Positions 6,767 through 19,236 are shown, numbered from the stretch's first letter. The stretch is DNA of 43,140 nucleotides from Methanothrix sp. (GCA_030611205.1 JAUWQF010000002.1:1-43140), one strand, 5' to 3'. Notes: generated by a model from the sequence alone, not told the origin. Made by a program: numbers and translations.

Positions 6767-8419
6767 TCAGTAATCACCCATATCGCCCATACCGCCCATG
6801 CCGCCGCCCATGCCGCCGCCCATGCCGCCCATGTCAGGAGGTGCGCCGCCTGACTTGGAGGCGATGACGTCGTCGATCCTCAGGATCATGATCGCGGACT
6901 CGGCTGCGGAGTTGATGGCTTGGGTCTTCACCCTCAGAGGCTCTACGACGTTCTTCTTGAGCATCTCTGTGGGTTTGCCGGTCTCCATATCCAGGCCCAT
7001 AGTCTTGCCGCCCTTATCGTGGCTGCTGCGTAGAGCGACCAGGGTGTCGATCTGGTCGAACCCGGCGTTCTCGGCCAGGGACTTGGGGATTATCTCGGTG
7101 GCGTCGGCGAAGGCCTCGATGGCCAGCTGCTCTCTGCCGCCCACGGTGGACGCGTACTCTCTCAGCCTCAGGGCCAGCTCGATCTCGGGTGCGCCGCCAC
7201 CGGCCACCAGTTTTCCATCTTCCAGGGCCACGCCAACCACGCGGAGGGCGTCTTCCATCATCCGTGCCAGCTCGTCAACCACGTGCTCGGTCCCGCCCCG
7301 GAGGATGATGGATACGGACTTGGGGTTCTCGCACTCTTCCACGAAGGTCATGGCATCGTTGGCGATCTTTCTCTCTTCGACCAGGCCTGCCTTGCCCAGC
7401 TCGCTGGTACTCAGGTCCTGGATGCTGGTGACGATCCTGGCTCCGGTGGCCCGGGAGAGCTTCTCCATGTCGCTCTTCTTGATCCGCCTGATGGTGAAGA
7501 CCCCTGCCTTGGCCAGGAAGTGCTGGGCCAGGTCGTCGATGCCTTTCTGGCAGAAGACCACGTTGGCTCCGGCGTCCACGATCTTGTCAACCATCGCCTT
7601 GAGCATCATCTCTTCCTGGTCCAGGAAGGCCTGGAGCTGGTCTGGTGAGGTGATCTCTATCTTGGCGTCGACCTCGGTCTTCTCTATCTCGATGGCGGTG
7701 TTGAGAAGGGCGATCTTGGCGTCCTTGACCTTCTTGGGCATGTTGGGGTGGAGACGTTCCTTGTCGATCACCATGCCGTAGATCTGCTGGGTGTCGGTGA
7801 CCCCGCCGCCTACCTTCTTCTCCACGGTGATGTTGTCTATGTCGACGCTGCCATCCTCGTCGACGACGGCCTTGACGGCCTTGACGGCCAGGTCTGCCAG
7901 GTCGTCCCTGGCCATCCCGGACCCCTTACCGGTCATGGCGGTGATGGCGATCATCTTCAGGAGATCATCGTCATCGGGGGTGACCTCGACAGCCATGTCA
8001 TTCAGAACCGCCATGGCTTTGTCTGCCGCCGCCCGGTATCCTGCGGCGATCACCGTCGGGTGGATCTCCTGTTCCAGAAGCTCTTCGGATTTCTTGAGCA
8101 GTTCGCCGGCCAGAACGACCGCGGTAGTGGTGCCGTCGCCGACCTCATCATCCTGGGTCTTGGCGATCTCCACCATCATCTTCGCTGCTGGGTGCTCGAT
8201 GTCCATCTCTTTCAGGATAGTTACGCCGTCGTTGGTGATGACGACGTCGCCCAATGTGTCCACCAGCATCTTGTCCATGCCCTTGGGACCCAGGGTGGTT
8301 CTTACCGCGGCGGCTACTGCCTTGGCGGCCATGATGTTTGATCTCTGAGCCTCGCGGCCTTCGGTTCTCTGACTGCCTTCTCTAAGTATGAGTATTGGCG
8401 TTTGACCTAGTCCTGCCAT
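6767..8419 (-). CDS. Thermosome (group II chaperonin) subunit
   Basis: The 550-residue protein is a CCT/TF55-type chaperonin subunit that forms the double-ring ATP-driven folding machine of the archaeal cytosol. Seen are [14 protein letters not shown], the ATPase motif [18 protein letters not shown] (about residue 92), the apical domain, [17 protein letters not shown] and the Gly/Met-rich tail ending GGMGDMGDY. Length and motifs are normal. The start ATG has the strong ribosome-binding site GAGGTGG six bases upstream. A TATA box is at 8469-8477, giving a leader of about 28 nt. Which paralogue (alpha, beta or gamma) it is cannot be told here. Confidence 0.97.
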   Translation of the reverse strand: MAGLGQTPILILREGSQRTEGREAQRSNIMAAKAVAAAVRTTLGPKGMDKMLVDTLGDVVITNDGVTILKEMDIEHPAAKMMVEIAKTQDDEVGDGTTTAVVLAGELLKKSEELLEQEIHPTVIAAGYRAAADKAMAVLNDMAVEVTPDDDDLLKMIAITAMTGKGSGMARDDLADLAVKAVKAVVDEDGSVDIDNITVEKKVGGGVTDTQQIYGMVIDKERLHPNMPKKVKDAKIALLNTAIEIEKTEVDAKIEITSPDQLQAFLDQEEMMLKAMVDKIVDAGANVVFCQKGIDDLAQHFLAKAGVFTIRRIKKSDMEKLSRATGARIVTSIQDLSTSELGKAGLVEERKIANDAMTFVEECENPKSVSIILRGGTEHVVDELARMMEDALRVVGVALEDGKLVAGGGAPEIELALRLREYASTVGGREQLAIEAFADATEIIPKSLAENAGFDQIDTLVALRSSHDKGGKTMGLDMETGKPTEMLKKNVVEPLRVKTQAINSAAESAIMILRIDDVIASKSGGAPPDMGGMGGGMGGGMGGMGDMGDY

Positions 8420-8468
8420 GTTATTCCACCTCTTATTGATCAGAGTTGATTGCAGGGTGTTTAAACTT

Positions 8469-8477
8469 CTATATAAG
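8469..8477 (-). promoter_or_regulatory. TATA box of the thermosome gene
   Basis: CTTATATAG on the minus strand lies about 50 bases before the ATG at 8419. It matches the archaeal consensus well. I see no obvious palindromic heat-shock operator overlapping it. Confidence 0.7.
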
Positions 8478-8593
8478 CGTTGTGGACTGGCGTGATCGGG
8501 TGCCGCGGAACCTTCGGTCTGATTCGCTCGAAGTATACAGTGCTATATTGTGTACAATGAGTATATATCTGGGGGCAACCGCCGCCAGGAGGC

Positions 8594-8734
8594 CTACTTC
8601 TGGGATAACGACCTCTGATAGGCCTTCCATCCCGGGCACCAGCCGGTATGCCACTTCCAGATCCTGGCGATCGGTGAGCCGGGGTTCCTCTCGGCGTAAC
8701 CCCTCAGAGGGCACTTCTCACAGGGAGCGGTCAT
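8594..8734 (-). CDS. Small Cys/Trp-rich protein, 46 residues
   Basis: From the ATG at 8734 the peptide reads MTAPCEKCPLRGYAERNPGS and then IARIWKWHTGWCPGWKAYQ. The CxxCPLR start, the WxWHT motif and a WCPGW motif look selected rather than random. I recall similar short CxxC...WHTxWCPGW proteins in methanogens but cannot name a family. Three Cys and one His could bind a metal. A TATA-like TTTATA at 8756-8761 (minus strand) lies about 25 bases before the ATG, so the mRNA would be leaderless, which supports this start over longer readings. Confidence 0.6.
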   Translation of the reverse strand: MTAPCEKCPLRGYAERNPGSPIARIWKWHTGWCPGWKAYQRSLSQK

Positions 8735-8950
8735 GATACTGTCATCGTCGAGATGGTATAAAGAATTTCTGTAGCTATCCTGGCGGCAGGCTCGGTCGGC
8801 CATACGTTGCTGATGAGTCGTATGCACTATCCCTTCCAGGGTCCCGTCGCCGCCGGTTATCCGTCACCGGATACTTCGTCGGCTCTATATCTACCTGAAC
8901 TCCGCACGATTAGGCAATGTACTAGCAATAGGTTGACATATTACATGCCC

Positions 8951-9925
8951 CTACATGAAGCGGTCCAATGTACACTGGCGCCTCGATATCGGCTCTCTCC
9001 TCTCGGGTCGCGGTTCCGGGATCCCGGGAAAGACCGTTGGAAGACCGTAGCGTCTGGAGACCTCGTATATCCTCTTCAAGAGACCGGATAGGTAGGCGGT
9101 ATCCCGTGGTCCGGAACCGAACTTGGGGCCGAACCGTCTTGCCGGATAGAGCTCTTCGTATCTCTTTACCAGCGCAGGAAAATGCCTTCTTAAGACGCCG
9201 AAGCACATATCCCTCTGTTTTCCGCTGCTGGTGACCCTCAAGGGTTCTGGAACGACGTACTTGCATCCGTTCTCAGCGGCTCTCGAAAACAATAGGTCCA
9301 GCTCTTCATCGGCGTCCGAGATGAAGGGGAGTACCGGCATCAGTATAATGCCGGTCTGTACGCCGGCATCGGATATCTTCTTCATGGCCTCTAGCCGGTC
9401 GAGGGGAGAGCACGTATAAGGCTCGAATATCCGAGCATGATCTTGGTTCAGGCTCGTCAGCGAGAAGGAGACGTTCACAAAGACACCGGAGTCGTTCAGC
9501 TCTTCCAGCAGGTCCAGGTCTCTCAGTACCAGGTCAGACTTCGTCTGGATGAGGAGGGGTATCCCGTACTCGACAATCACCTCCAGAGACGACCTGATGA
9601 GCTTCTCTCTCTGCTCTGCAGCCTCACAGTCGTAGCCGTCCAACAAGATCGCTTTGGTCTTGTCCAGGCTTGGAATATTGCTCTTCAAGACCGAGACGGT
9701 ATTGGTCTTTATCTTGACCTCGTCTTCATGTATGAACTCGTTATGGAGTTCGAAGCAGTACCGACATCTCTTGGAGCAGCCCATGTAGGGTGAGAGCCTG
9801 TACTCGTAGACCTCCTTCTTGATGAGATCGCGTGGGAGGAAGGCCCCGGCTTTTCTGAACGCCGAGGGCGTCTCGTACTTGGTATAGATAATATTTGGGT
9901 TATTGTCTCCCAACCGTGGCGTCAT
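8951..9925 (-). CDS. Radical SAM protein, SplB-like
   Basis: The 324-residue protein has a CxxxCxxC cluster motif (CSKRCRYC, residues about 50-57) preceded by YRLSPYMGC. This is the arrangement of the spore-photoproduct-lyase-like/Rv2578c-type radical SAM group. TIM-barrel strands follow (LLIQTKSDLVLRD, VFVNVSFSL, QTGIILMPVLPFISD). The C-terminus is basic (RRYGLPTVFPGIPEPRPERR). These proteins bind a [4Fe-4S] cluster and cleave SAM; the substrate of this subgroup is not established. The ATG has GAGGTAAGAT directly upstream. It is transcribed alone. Confidence 0.88.
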   Translation of the reverse strand: MTPRLGDNNPNIIYTKYETPSAFRKAGAFLPRDLIKKEVYEYRLSPYMGCSKRCRYCFELHNEFIHEDEVKIKTNTVSVLKSNIPSLDKTKAILLDGYDCEAAEQREKLIRSSLEVIVEYGIPLLIQTKSDLVLRDLDLLEELNDSGVFVNVSFSLTSLNQDHARIFEPYTCSPLDRLEAMKKISDAGVQTGIILMPVLPFISDADEELDLLFSRAAENGCKYVVPEPLRVTSSGKQRDMCFGVLRRHFPALVKRYEELYPARRFGPKFGSGPRDTAYLSGLLKRIYEVSRRYGLPTVFPGIPEPRPERREPISRRQCTLDRFM

Positions 9926-9991
9926 ATCTTACCTCGATATCTCCACAATCTTATCGTGGGGTCTTCGTCGTATTCTTTAAGGCTTTTGTCC

Positions 9992-10053
9992 TTGTACATA
10001 AAGTATAACTTTATGTGCTCAAGTAAATGTGAGCGTAAGCGAACACTTTCTTG
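9992..10053 (+). repeat. Double-hairpin repeat A, copy 2
   Basis: This is 62 bases, nearly identical to 267-328, including the ACATAAAG/CTTTATGT palindrome and the GTGAGCGTAAGCG second stem. It is directly followed by copy 3 in the same orientation. Together they fill most of the gap 9926-10269, which has no gene. Confidence 0.85.
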
Positions 10054-10114
10054 TTGTACATAAAGTATAACTTTATGTGCTCAAGTAAATCCGACCGAAG
10101 GGAGGATTTTCTTG
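10054..10114 (+). repeat. Double-hairpin repeat A, copy 3
   Basis: This is a tandem neighbour of copy 2. The first palindrome is identical. The second stem is of another type, AAATCC-GACCGAAGGG-AGGATTTT, shared with 43075-43137. The two stem types therefore occur behind the same first hairpin. Confidence 0.85.
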
Positions 10115-10221
10115 GCCGGATAAAGTATCCAGTCCTCTACGTACGGGTCGAAGGGACCACGGCTCGTGATCTGCCCTCCCGTTACGGAGAGCCGCGACGT
10201 TCTGGGCCGGGCTGGCGATAA

Positions 10222-10230
10222 TTTATAAGC
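10222..10230 (+). promoter_or_regulatory. TATA box of the coiled-coil/YkgJ unit
   Basis: AATTTATAA lies about 44 bases before the TTG start at 10270. A ribosome-binding GAGGTGAG stands eight bases before that TTG, which fixes the start. Confidence 0.6.
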
Positions 10231-10269
10231 TCGCAGTGTCCTTCCCGTACCGAATGAGGTGAGAACGGC

Positions 10270-11547
10270 TTGAGTTGGTTCAAGAAGATCTTCCGCAGAA
10301 ACGAAGGCGGCAAAGCAGAAGAGACGGCTTCCTGCCTCGCCTTTTCGGACCTCCCTGGATGGCTGGACAATAGATCGCACCACCCGGGGTTCGATAAGAC
10401 CGTCCAGGACCTCTACGCCCAGATAGGCCAAGCGACAAAGGAGTTCGACCGCAGTCTTAAGAAGCTGGAGGCAGCTTCGCCTCCAGAAGACGTTCCTCCC
10501 AGGCTCTTGAAGGCGGGAACCGCCTCTCGGGACGCCGTAAGAAAACAGATGGAACTCTTGTCCGAGAAGCTGAAGCCGCCATCGGATATCGATTCTGCGG
10601 AGGAGTATCATTCGGTCATACTCAAACATCTGGAGAATACGGTCCAGAAGTTCGATAAGGCTCGGAAGTACACCGCCGCCATCTTCCCCGAAGAGTTGGA
10701 GACGATAACCACCGATCTGAGCCAGTTGACCCGCCTGCTTGCCGAGCTCGGTGAGGCGATCGATGGAAGAAAACGCCGGTTGATGAAGTTCGGGGCGGCC
10801 AGGGAGCTGGCCATCCGGGTCCAGGAGGGCCACCGTCAGATGGGTTCGCTCGAAAGCGAGATATCAGAAAAGGAGGGAAAGCTCGCCCGGCACCGGGCCT
10901 CGGAGAAGGGTCTCCTCTCAGAGCTCGACGAAGTGAAGTCCAGCGAAGAAGGGCGGAGAAGAGAGACGCTGAAAGAGGATCTGGACAAACGGCGCCGGGC
11001 GCTGGAGGGGGTCGAGGCCGAGATGGTCGATCTCGTCTCACCCATGACCAAGGCGCTCAGGCGGCTGATAATGCAGGACTCGAGCGATCGGATCAGCCTG
11101 CGATACCGGAGCCGCTTCGAGCAGCTCATCGCATCGCCCACCGAGGCCCTGGAGAAGAGCATCTCCGGCCCACTGGAGGAACTGAGATCGAACGTCGACA
11201 GCCTTGGTCTCCGAAGTAAGAAGAAGGAGAGGATCCTCGAACAGATCGATCACCTCCTGGAGACGAAGGTGCTGGAAGACCTCAAGGCCCTGCATGCCGA
11301 TCTCTCGGAGGAGATAAGAGGGATCAAAAGAGAGATCACCGAGGGCGGCCGGGAGGCGGCCCGGTTGGAAGAGGAGCTCGCCCGGGCAGGTGAGCGGATC
11401 GGCAGGATCGAGGCCGAGCTGGACCAGGCCAGAAAGAGCCTCGCGGCTATGGAAAAAGAGGCGGCAAGGAATGAGAGTAACCTGAGGGCGGCAATCGAGA
11501 AGATAGCGGGCAAGCCTATGGAGATCGATATGGGCAACGGGTGTTAG
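10270..11547 (+). CDS. Long coiled-coil protein
   Basis: The 425-residue protein starts at TTG (GAGGTGAGAACGGC just upstream). After a short basic, aromatic N-terminus (SWFKKIFRR) it is almost wholly helical with heptad-like charge patterns, for example ESEISEKEGKLARHRASEKG and later RLEEELARAGERIGRIEAEL. No ATPase, membrane or zinc motif is seen. The pattern recalls SMC-arm or prefoldin-like coiled coils but without heads. Archaeal neighbours of unknown function with this look exist. It forms an operon with the cysteine-cluster gene eight bases downstream, so the two products may work together. Confidence 0.8.
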   Translation: MSWFKKIFRRNEGGKAEETASCLAFSDLPGWLDNRSHHPGFDKTVQDLYAQIGQATKEFDRSLKKLEAASPPEDVPPRLLKAGTASRDAVRKQMELLSEKLKPPSDIDSAEEYHSVILKHLENTVQKFDKARKYTAAIFPEELETITTDLSQLTRLLAELGEAIDGRKRRLMKFGAARELAIRVQEGHRQMGSLESEISEKEGKLARHRASEKGLLSELDEVKSSEEGRRRETLKEDLDKRRRALEGVEAEMVDLVSPMTKALRRLIMQDSSDRISLRYRSRFEQLIASPTEALEKSISGPLEELRSNVDSLGLRSKKKERILEQIDHLLETKVLEDLKALHADLSEEIRGIKREITEGGREAARLEEELARAGERIGRIEAELDQARKSLAAMEKEAARNESNLRAAIEKIAGKPMEIDMGNGC

Positions 11548-11554
11548 GGTCAGC

Positions 11555-12211
11555 ATGAGCATACTGAACTCGAGACTGGCCGAGGCAAAGCGGCTCTGCC
11601 ATGAACGCCGGAGCGCGGTTTGCGTCGACCAGAAGCGCCGGGGTCTCCATCTGGAGTTCCTGGAGGAGAGACCCCACTGGTCGGTGCTCAGGCGCCAGGA
11701 GCAGTATGCCACCATCGATCGGGGCGAGAAGGTCCCCTTCGACATAGCCGTGCCTCTGCCCGCCAAAGACCCGCGTTCCCCAAAGGAGACGTCCGGGGGC
11801 GTGGAGCTGTTCTGGGAGACGTTCGAGTGCGCCCATTGCGGGAGGTGCTGCTACACCCCGGGCGCGGGGCTCTATCTGGAGAAGGAGGATATGGAGCGGA
11901 TCTGCGAGCATCTGGGCTGGTCCATGAAGAAGCTTAAGAAGCTCTGCCACTACGACAAGAGCCTCAAGATCTGGGCGCTCAAGCAGCCCTGTCCCTTCTA
12001 CGACCGGGAGGCGAAAAAATGCACAATCTACCCGGTGAGACCTCTCACCTGCACCCGGTACCCGCTACATCCGCCTCTGAAGGAGATGCCTTACCATCTG
12101 GCGGTGGACGCCTTCTGTCCTGCGGCCAGGGAGCTGGTCAAGGAGTCCCTTGGCTGGTGGATAATCTGCGAGAACAACTGGAAGGATATCCTGGAGATGA
12201 TGGGGCGCTAG
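11555..12211 (+). CDS. YkgJ-family cysteine cluster protein
   Basis: The 218-residue protein has the YkgJ (FliB-like zinc/iron-chelating) pattern: FECAHCGRCCYTPG at about residues 89-102, then PCPFYDREAKKCTIYPVRP and TCTRYP, with a late FCPAARE. These Cys residues probably hold a metal or Fe-S cluster. The N-terminal 85 residues are an extra, basic region not typical of the minimal domain. The start ATG at 11555 lies eight bases after the coiled-coil gene stop, with GGGTCAG as a weak ribosome-binding site. The function of the family is not firmly known. Confidence 0.88.
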   Translation: MSILNSRLAEAKRLCHERRSAVCVDQKRRGLHLEFLEERPHWSVLRRQEQYATIDRGEKVPFDIAVPLPAKDPRSPKETSGGVELFWETFECAHCGRCCYTPGAGLYLEKEDMERICEHLGWSMKKLKKLCHYDKSLKIWALKQPCPFYDREAKKCTIYPVRPLTCTRYPLHPPLKEMPYHLAVDAFCPAARELVKESLGWWIICENNWKDILEMMGR

Positions 12212-12274
12212 AAGAGGAGGAGCAGGTCGCTTATCCTCTCAGGTCGCGCCTTACCTTCCACCCCCCAGCATCTG

Positions 12275-12361
12275 CGATCGGGCCCATGTTCCGGGTGGTC
12301 GGGCTCGGCGCCACGGTGGCCAACGCCCCGTCGGAGGTGAGAGAGGAGGATCACGTCTCGC
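12275..12361 (+). pseudogene. C-terminal scrap of a HAD phosphatase (PGP-like)
   Basis: The plus strand encodes PMFRVVGLGATVANAPSEVR and then EEDHVS. This is the motif IV/C-terminal segment of archaeal phosphoglycolate phosphatases (family pattern MFRVVGxGVxVANAPxxVKEAADYVT). No upstream part or DxDGT motif is present, and one residue (the A of EEADHVS) is missing. It lies between the YkgJ gene and rubrerythrin and is a relic. Confidence 0.6.
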
Positions 12362-12402
12362 AGTACCAAAGCGCCAATATGTTCTGTAAGGAGGGAGAAC
12401 CT

Positions 12403-12978
12403 CTAATAATTCTCACACAAAAGCTCAAAGTAATCTCTCGGATGCGCACAGGCAGGGCATTCATCTGGTGTCTCGGTGCCTTCGTGAACATAGCCACAGT
12501 TTCTGCATCTCCACTTAACCACGTTGTCGCGCTTGAAGACCCTCTCTTTCTCAATGTTTTCGAGAAGGGAAAGATATCTCGTTTCATGCTCCTTTTCGGC
12601 CACTGCTATTGCTCTCATTACTGATGCAATCTCCTGAAAGCCCCCCTCATCTGCTATGCGTGCGAACTTTGGATACATCTGTGTATATTCGTGGTTCTCA
12701 CCAGCGGCCGCTGCCCTGAGGTTCTCCTTCGTATCTCCAATAACACCTGCAGGGAATGCAGCCGTAATTTCGACCGCCCCACCTTCGAGGAACTTAAAGA
12801 GCCTCTTGGCATGTTCCTTTTCGTTTTCAGCAGTGTCTGAAAATATGGCAGAAATCTGCTCGTAGCCCTCTTTCTTTGCCTGCGAGGCAAAAAAGTTGTA
12901 GCGGTTTCTTGCCTGAGATTCTCCTGCAAAAGCCGTCAGGAGATTCTTTTCTGTTCGGGTTCCTTTCAAACTCTCCAA
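12403..12978 (-). CDS. Rubrerythrin
   Basis: The 191-residue protein has a ferritin-like diiron domain with the paired ligands in GESQARNRY, ENEKEHAKRL, GENHEYTQMY and EKEHETRY. A C-terminal rubredoxin-like Fe(Cys)4 domain follows (CRNCGYVHEGTE...CPACAHP). Rubrerythrins reduce hydrogen peroxide in anaerobes, drawing electrons from rubredoxin; a rubredoxin gene lies at 21512. The start is TTG at 12978 behind AAAGGAGGGTG, a near-perfect ribosome-binding site. A weak TATA-like GTAAATAAG is near 13004-13012. Confidence 0.95.
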   Translation of the reverse strand: MESLKGTRTEKNLLTAFAGESQARNRYNFFASQAKKEGYEQISAIFSDTAENEKEHAKRLFKFLEGGAVEITAAFPAGVIGDTKENLRAAAAGENHEYTQMYPKFARIADEGGFQEIASVMRAIAVAEKEHETRYLSLLENIEKERVFKRDNVVKWRCRNCGYVHEGTETPDECPACAHPRDYFELLCENY

Positions 12979-13021
12979 GTTTACACCCTCCTTTAAGATG
13001 TTCTTATTTACCCTTCCACTA

Positions 13022-16222
<3,201 letters not shown>

Positions 16223-16397
16223 ATACCTTAATCTCCTCGTCCTCTTCCTCTACCTCTATAGGTTTACCTCTTAAAGGCCGCAAAGCCCTACATGGTCAGG
16301 GGATAAAAAGGCTATTGCTGGTGAGGGTCGGTTCGGTGGCGAAGATACGATAGTGGATAGTTATAGTCGCAGACCCACCGACGCTGCTCTTTCCCCT

Positions 16398-17597
16398 TCA
16401 CACCCGCCATATCTCCTGCGGGAGCTTCGTCAGCCTCTGCGCCCCGTCTGCGGTCGTATGGAACGTATCCTCGATCCCCACAACGCCCACGCCTGGATAG
16501 ATCATCTTCGGCTCCACGGCGATGGTCATGTTCGACAAAATCGGGTGGTCCACGGGGCCCAGCACCGGATATTCGTCTATCTCGAGGCCGACGCCGTGGC
16601 CTACGAATCCGCACTTGTCATCAGGCGGACCTCCCAGGTGGTCCTTGTAGCCGATGCCCACGGCCTTGGACAGGTCGAAGAGATCCCTTCCGGTCTTCCC
16701 AAAACCGAGCTCCCTGGCCACAGCCTCCTGAATATCCAGAGCAGCAATGTGAGCATCCTCTAATTCATTGGAGAGTTTACCGATGGAGAATATCCTGGTC
16801 TCGTCGGCGATGTATCCGTTGTACGCTCCTCCGTAGTCCACAAGCACAGGCTCGTTCCGCTTTATCTTCCTGAACCCTGGCCCCTGGGGCTGGAGCAGGG
16901 AGACGCCTCTTCCGCCCGTGGGAGATGCGACGAAGCTCGGAACCGCAGCGTTCGGGCCTGACATGAGGTGGCCCATGGGGAGCACGTGGTTGAACCTGCG
17001 GAAAAATATTGTGCCCTGATGTCCCAACGCCCGCATCTCAGCCTCCACCTTTCCTGCCAGCTCCATCTCTCTCATCCCCACCTTCAGGTGTTCCGAAACG
17101 GATGCGATGCCCGCGTCCAATATCCTCGCAGCTTCCTTGATCAGGTCGATCTCGAACTCCGACTTCACAGAGCGTATGATCTTGATTGTTTTTGAGACGT
17201 CGACGAGCTTCGCATCGCCTAGGGCACGTTCCACCCTTGAATAATTGTTGTACGGAAGAACGTCCAGCTGCAGGCCGATTTCCGCGCCCGAAGGTATCCC
17301 CAGGTCCGCTTTAAGGGTCTTAAAGGCCTTGAGCGGACTTACGTCCAACGGGGACTCCTGCCTGGCCCTCTCCAGGCTCTTTCTTATCATCACAACGGGT
17401 TGGGTGTCGGAGTCCTTGGGGATGTATACCAGCCCCTCCTGTGCGGTGCCTGAGAAATAGCACATGTCCACGGACCCGAACAATATCGCCCCGGTCATCG
17501 CTTCCATCTGGCGCCGAAGCCTCTCTATCCTGGCGTCGATCTCCGACTTCGGGTGCAGAACAACCTCCATCTTCTCCATCCTCTCCATCCTCTCCAT
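16398..17597 (-). CDS. M24 family Xaa-Pro peptidase
   Basis: The protein (up to 399 residues) has the creatinase-like N-terminal domain and a pita-bread M24 domain. The metal ligands are in VLVDYGGAYNGYIADETR (two Asp), FVGHGVGLEIDE (His), IAVEPKMIYPG (Glu) and GIEDTF (Glu). It should be a cytosolic metallo-aminopeptidase cutting X-Pro bonds. The start is ambiguous: the first residues read MERMERMEKMEVV, encoded by tandem 9-base units each bearing ATG and GGAG. A TATA box (ATATTTATA, minus strand) is near 17710-17718, leaving a leader of over 80 nt. Confidence 0.9.
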   Translation of the reverse strand: MERMERMEKMEVVLHPKSEIDARIERLRRQMEAMTGAILFGSVDMCYFSGTAQEGLVYIPKDSDTQPVVMIRKSLERARQESPLDVSPLKAFKTLKADLGIPSGAEIGLQLDVLPYNNYSRVERALGDAKLVDVSKTIKIIRSVKSEFEIDLIKEAARILDAGIASVSEHLKVGMREMELAGKVEAEMRALGHQGTIFFRRFNHVLPMGHLMSGPNAAVPSFVASPTGGRGVSLLQPQGPGFRKIKRNEPVLVDYGGAYNGYIADETRIFSIGKLSNELEDAHIAALDIQEAVARELGFGKTGRDLFDLSKAVGIGYKDHLGGPPDDKCGFVGHGVGLEIDEYPVLGPVDHPILSNMTIAVEPKMIYPGVGVVGIEDTFHTTADGAQRLTKLPQEIWRV

Positions 17598-17764
17598 CTC
17601 CTCCTCAGCCCTCTATCTCGTTCTTGAGGTCCGAAAGGTATCTTTTGGCATGGTGTCTTCATCGGAGCCATTCTTGGAGCGTTTCATCGCCGGTAAATAC
17701 TCATCTCGATATAAATATTAGACGATGTGATAACCATGGTGGCCCGTCCTCCGGTCAGATAGCC

Positions 17765-19042
17765 TCACCGCGTCCTGACCCGGACCAGAGAGATCAGCCC
17801 GCTCACCAGAACCAGCACCATCCCGACCATCACAACCTTCCAATCCAGCTGCAGTATGAGAAAAGCGCAGGTCAGAATGCCCATGAGAGGCAGGATGGGT
17901 AAGCGTCCTATGCTGAAGGGAACCTTGAAAGGTCTCGGAAGCTGGGGCTCTTTGTACCTCAGGTAAATCAGAGCGGAGTTTATCACCGCGAAGGTCAAAA
18001 AGAGGATGAAGTTGTTGATGTTGGCCACAAAAGCGATATCCCTGGTGAAGACCAGAACCATGGAGAGGACGGTGATCATGAGTATGGCCACCCAGGGGGT
18101 CTTTCTGGCAGGGTGAACCTTTGCCAGCGTCCGGGGAAGGGAGAAGGAGCAGGCCATGCCGTAGATCATTCTGGAGGCGGCAAGCATCATGAGGAGGACC
18201 GTATTGGCGGTGGCGAAGAGGGCTATCACCGATATGACGACGAAGGCATCTTCTCCCATGGCGGCGAAGGCTATGTCTGCGAAGGGCGCCTCGGACTCGC
18301 CCAGGGCCTCCCATCCCATCACGCTGACGGCGCTGACGGCCACCAACATGTAGAGGACGATGGTGATGATCAAAGCGATGATCAGAGCCCTGGGGATGGT
18401 CTTTTCCGGGTTCTTCGTCTCCTCGGAGAGCTTTACCATCTCCTCGAACCCCATGTAGGCGAAGAATATGAGGGCAGCGGCCTCGAATATCCCTTTGAAG
18501 CTATGAGGCATCTCCAGGTAGTCCACGCTTCCCAGGTGGGGGATACCTATGTAGATGATGAGGATCAGGCCCAACATCTCGATGAGGGTGAAGGCGATGG
18601 CCAGCCAGGCCGAGGCCTTTATGCCGTAGAAGAGGATTGCAGAGAGCAGCACGATCAAGACCAGGGCCGAAGATAGAACGGATGCGCCGAACAAGGCGCT
18701 GAAGTAGCCGCCGAAGCCGAGGGCCACGGCTGCCGATCCTGTTGCGCCGCTGAATATGATCAACCACCCGATGATCATGGCCGGTCTCAGGCCGAAGGCC
18801 TGGGAGGTGTACTCGTACTCCGCGCTCGCCTTTGGGAATATGGATGACAGCTCGGCATAGCTCAGCCCGCTGAAGACGGCTATGAGGGCGGCTATGGCAA
18901 AGGATATCCAGACCGAGTTTCCCGCCAGCCCGGCGGCCTTTCCTATGAGGGCGTAGATCCCGGCGCCGAGGATGATCCCCACGCCCGAGAGGGTCACCTC
19001 GAAGAGCCCCAGCTCTCGTTTCAGCCCAGCGTCTTGACTCAT
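17765..19042 (-). CDS. APC-family amino acid permease
   Basis: The protein has about 12 membrane segments and the APC opening motif LFEVTLSGVGIILGAGIYAL, followed by YAELSSIFPKASAEYEYTSQ, so it is a PotE/YjdE-like amino acid or polyamine transporter in the cytoplasmic membrane. The reading frame is open to 19108, but the TATA box at 19071-19084 would then lie inside the gene. Transcription should start near 19050, so I choose the ATG at 19042 (MSQDAGLKREL), giving 425 residues. The substrate cannot be told. It has no operon partner. Confidence 0.9.
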   Translation of the reverse strand: MSQDAGLKRELGLFEVTLSGVGIILGAGIYALIGKAAGLAGNSVWISFAIAALIAVFSGLSYAELSSIFPKASAEYEYTSQAFGLRPAMIIGWLIIFSGATGSAAVALGFGGYFSALFGASVLSSALVLIVLLSAILFYGIKASAWLAIAFTLIEMLGLILIIYIGIPHLGSVDYLEMPHSFKGIFEAAALIFFAYMGFEEMVKLSEETKNPEKTIPRALIIALIITIVLYMLVAVSAVSVMGWEALGESEAPFADIAFAAMGEDAFVVISVIALFATANTVLLMMLAASRMIYGMACSFSLPRTLAKVHPARKTPWVAILMITVLSMVLVFTRDIAFVANINNFILFLTFAVINSALIYLRYKEPQLPRPFKVPFSIGRLPILPLMGILTCAFLILQLDWKVVMVGMVLVLVSGLISLVRVRTR

Positions 19043-19070
19043 GATCGCCGCCGAGTTTTTAGCCCGCATC

Positions 19071-19084
19071 ATATTTATATATTT
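19071..19084 (-). promoter_or_regulatory. TATA box that decides the permease start
   Basis: The minus strand reads AAATATATAAATAT. The expected transcription start is about 25 bases on, near 19050, just before the ATG at 19042. The upstream in-frame ATGs at 19108 and 19072 would not be transcribed from this promoter. Confidence 0.7.
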
Positions 19085-19236
19085 ACTCTGCCCGGGTTTT
19101 AAACCCATGGAAATGTCGAAGAGGGTTTATCCGATGAAGGCGATATTCGTTCTCCTTGTTCAGTCTTCTGGCGGAGATCCGGCCGCAAAAATCTTAACGA
19201 TGGCCGTTCCTTCGTCTATCCAGATTGGTGCATCGG

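Noticed and set aside
16223-16397. Search for carA or a regulatory RNA upstream of carB
   Set aside because: Only a ribosome-binding site and no coding or structured element could be recognised.
17613-17687. 24-codon leaderless frame at the expected transcription start upstream of the M24 gene
   Set aside because: Placed well behind the TATA box, but too short and without conservation evidence; a neighbouring frame (RYLSDLKNEIEG) looks no better.
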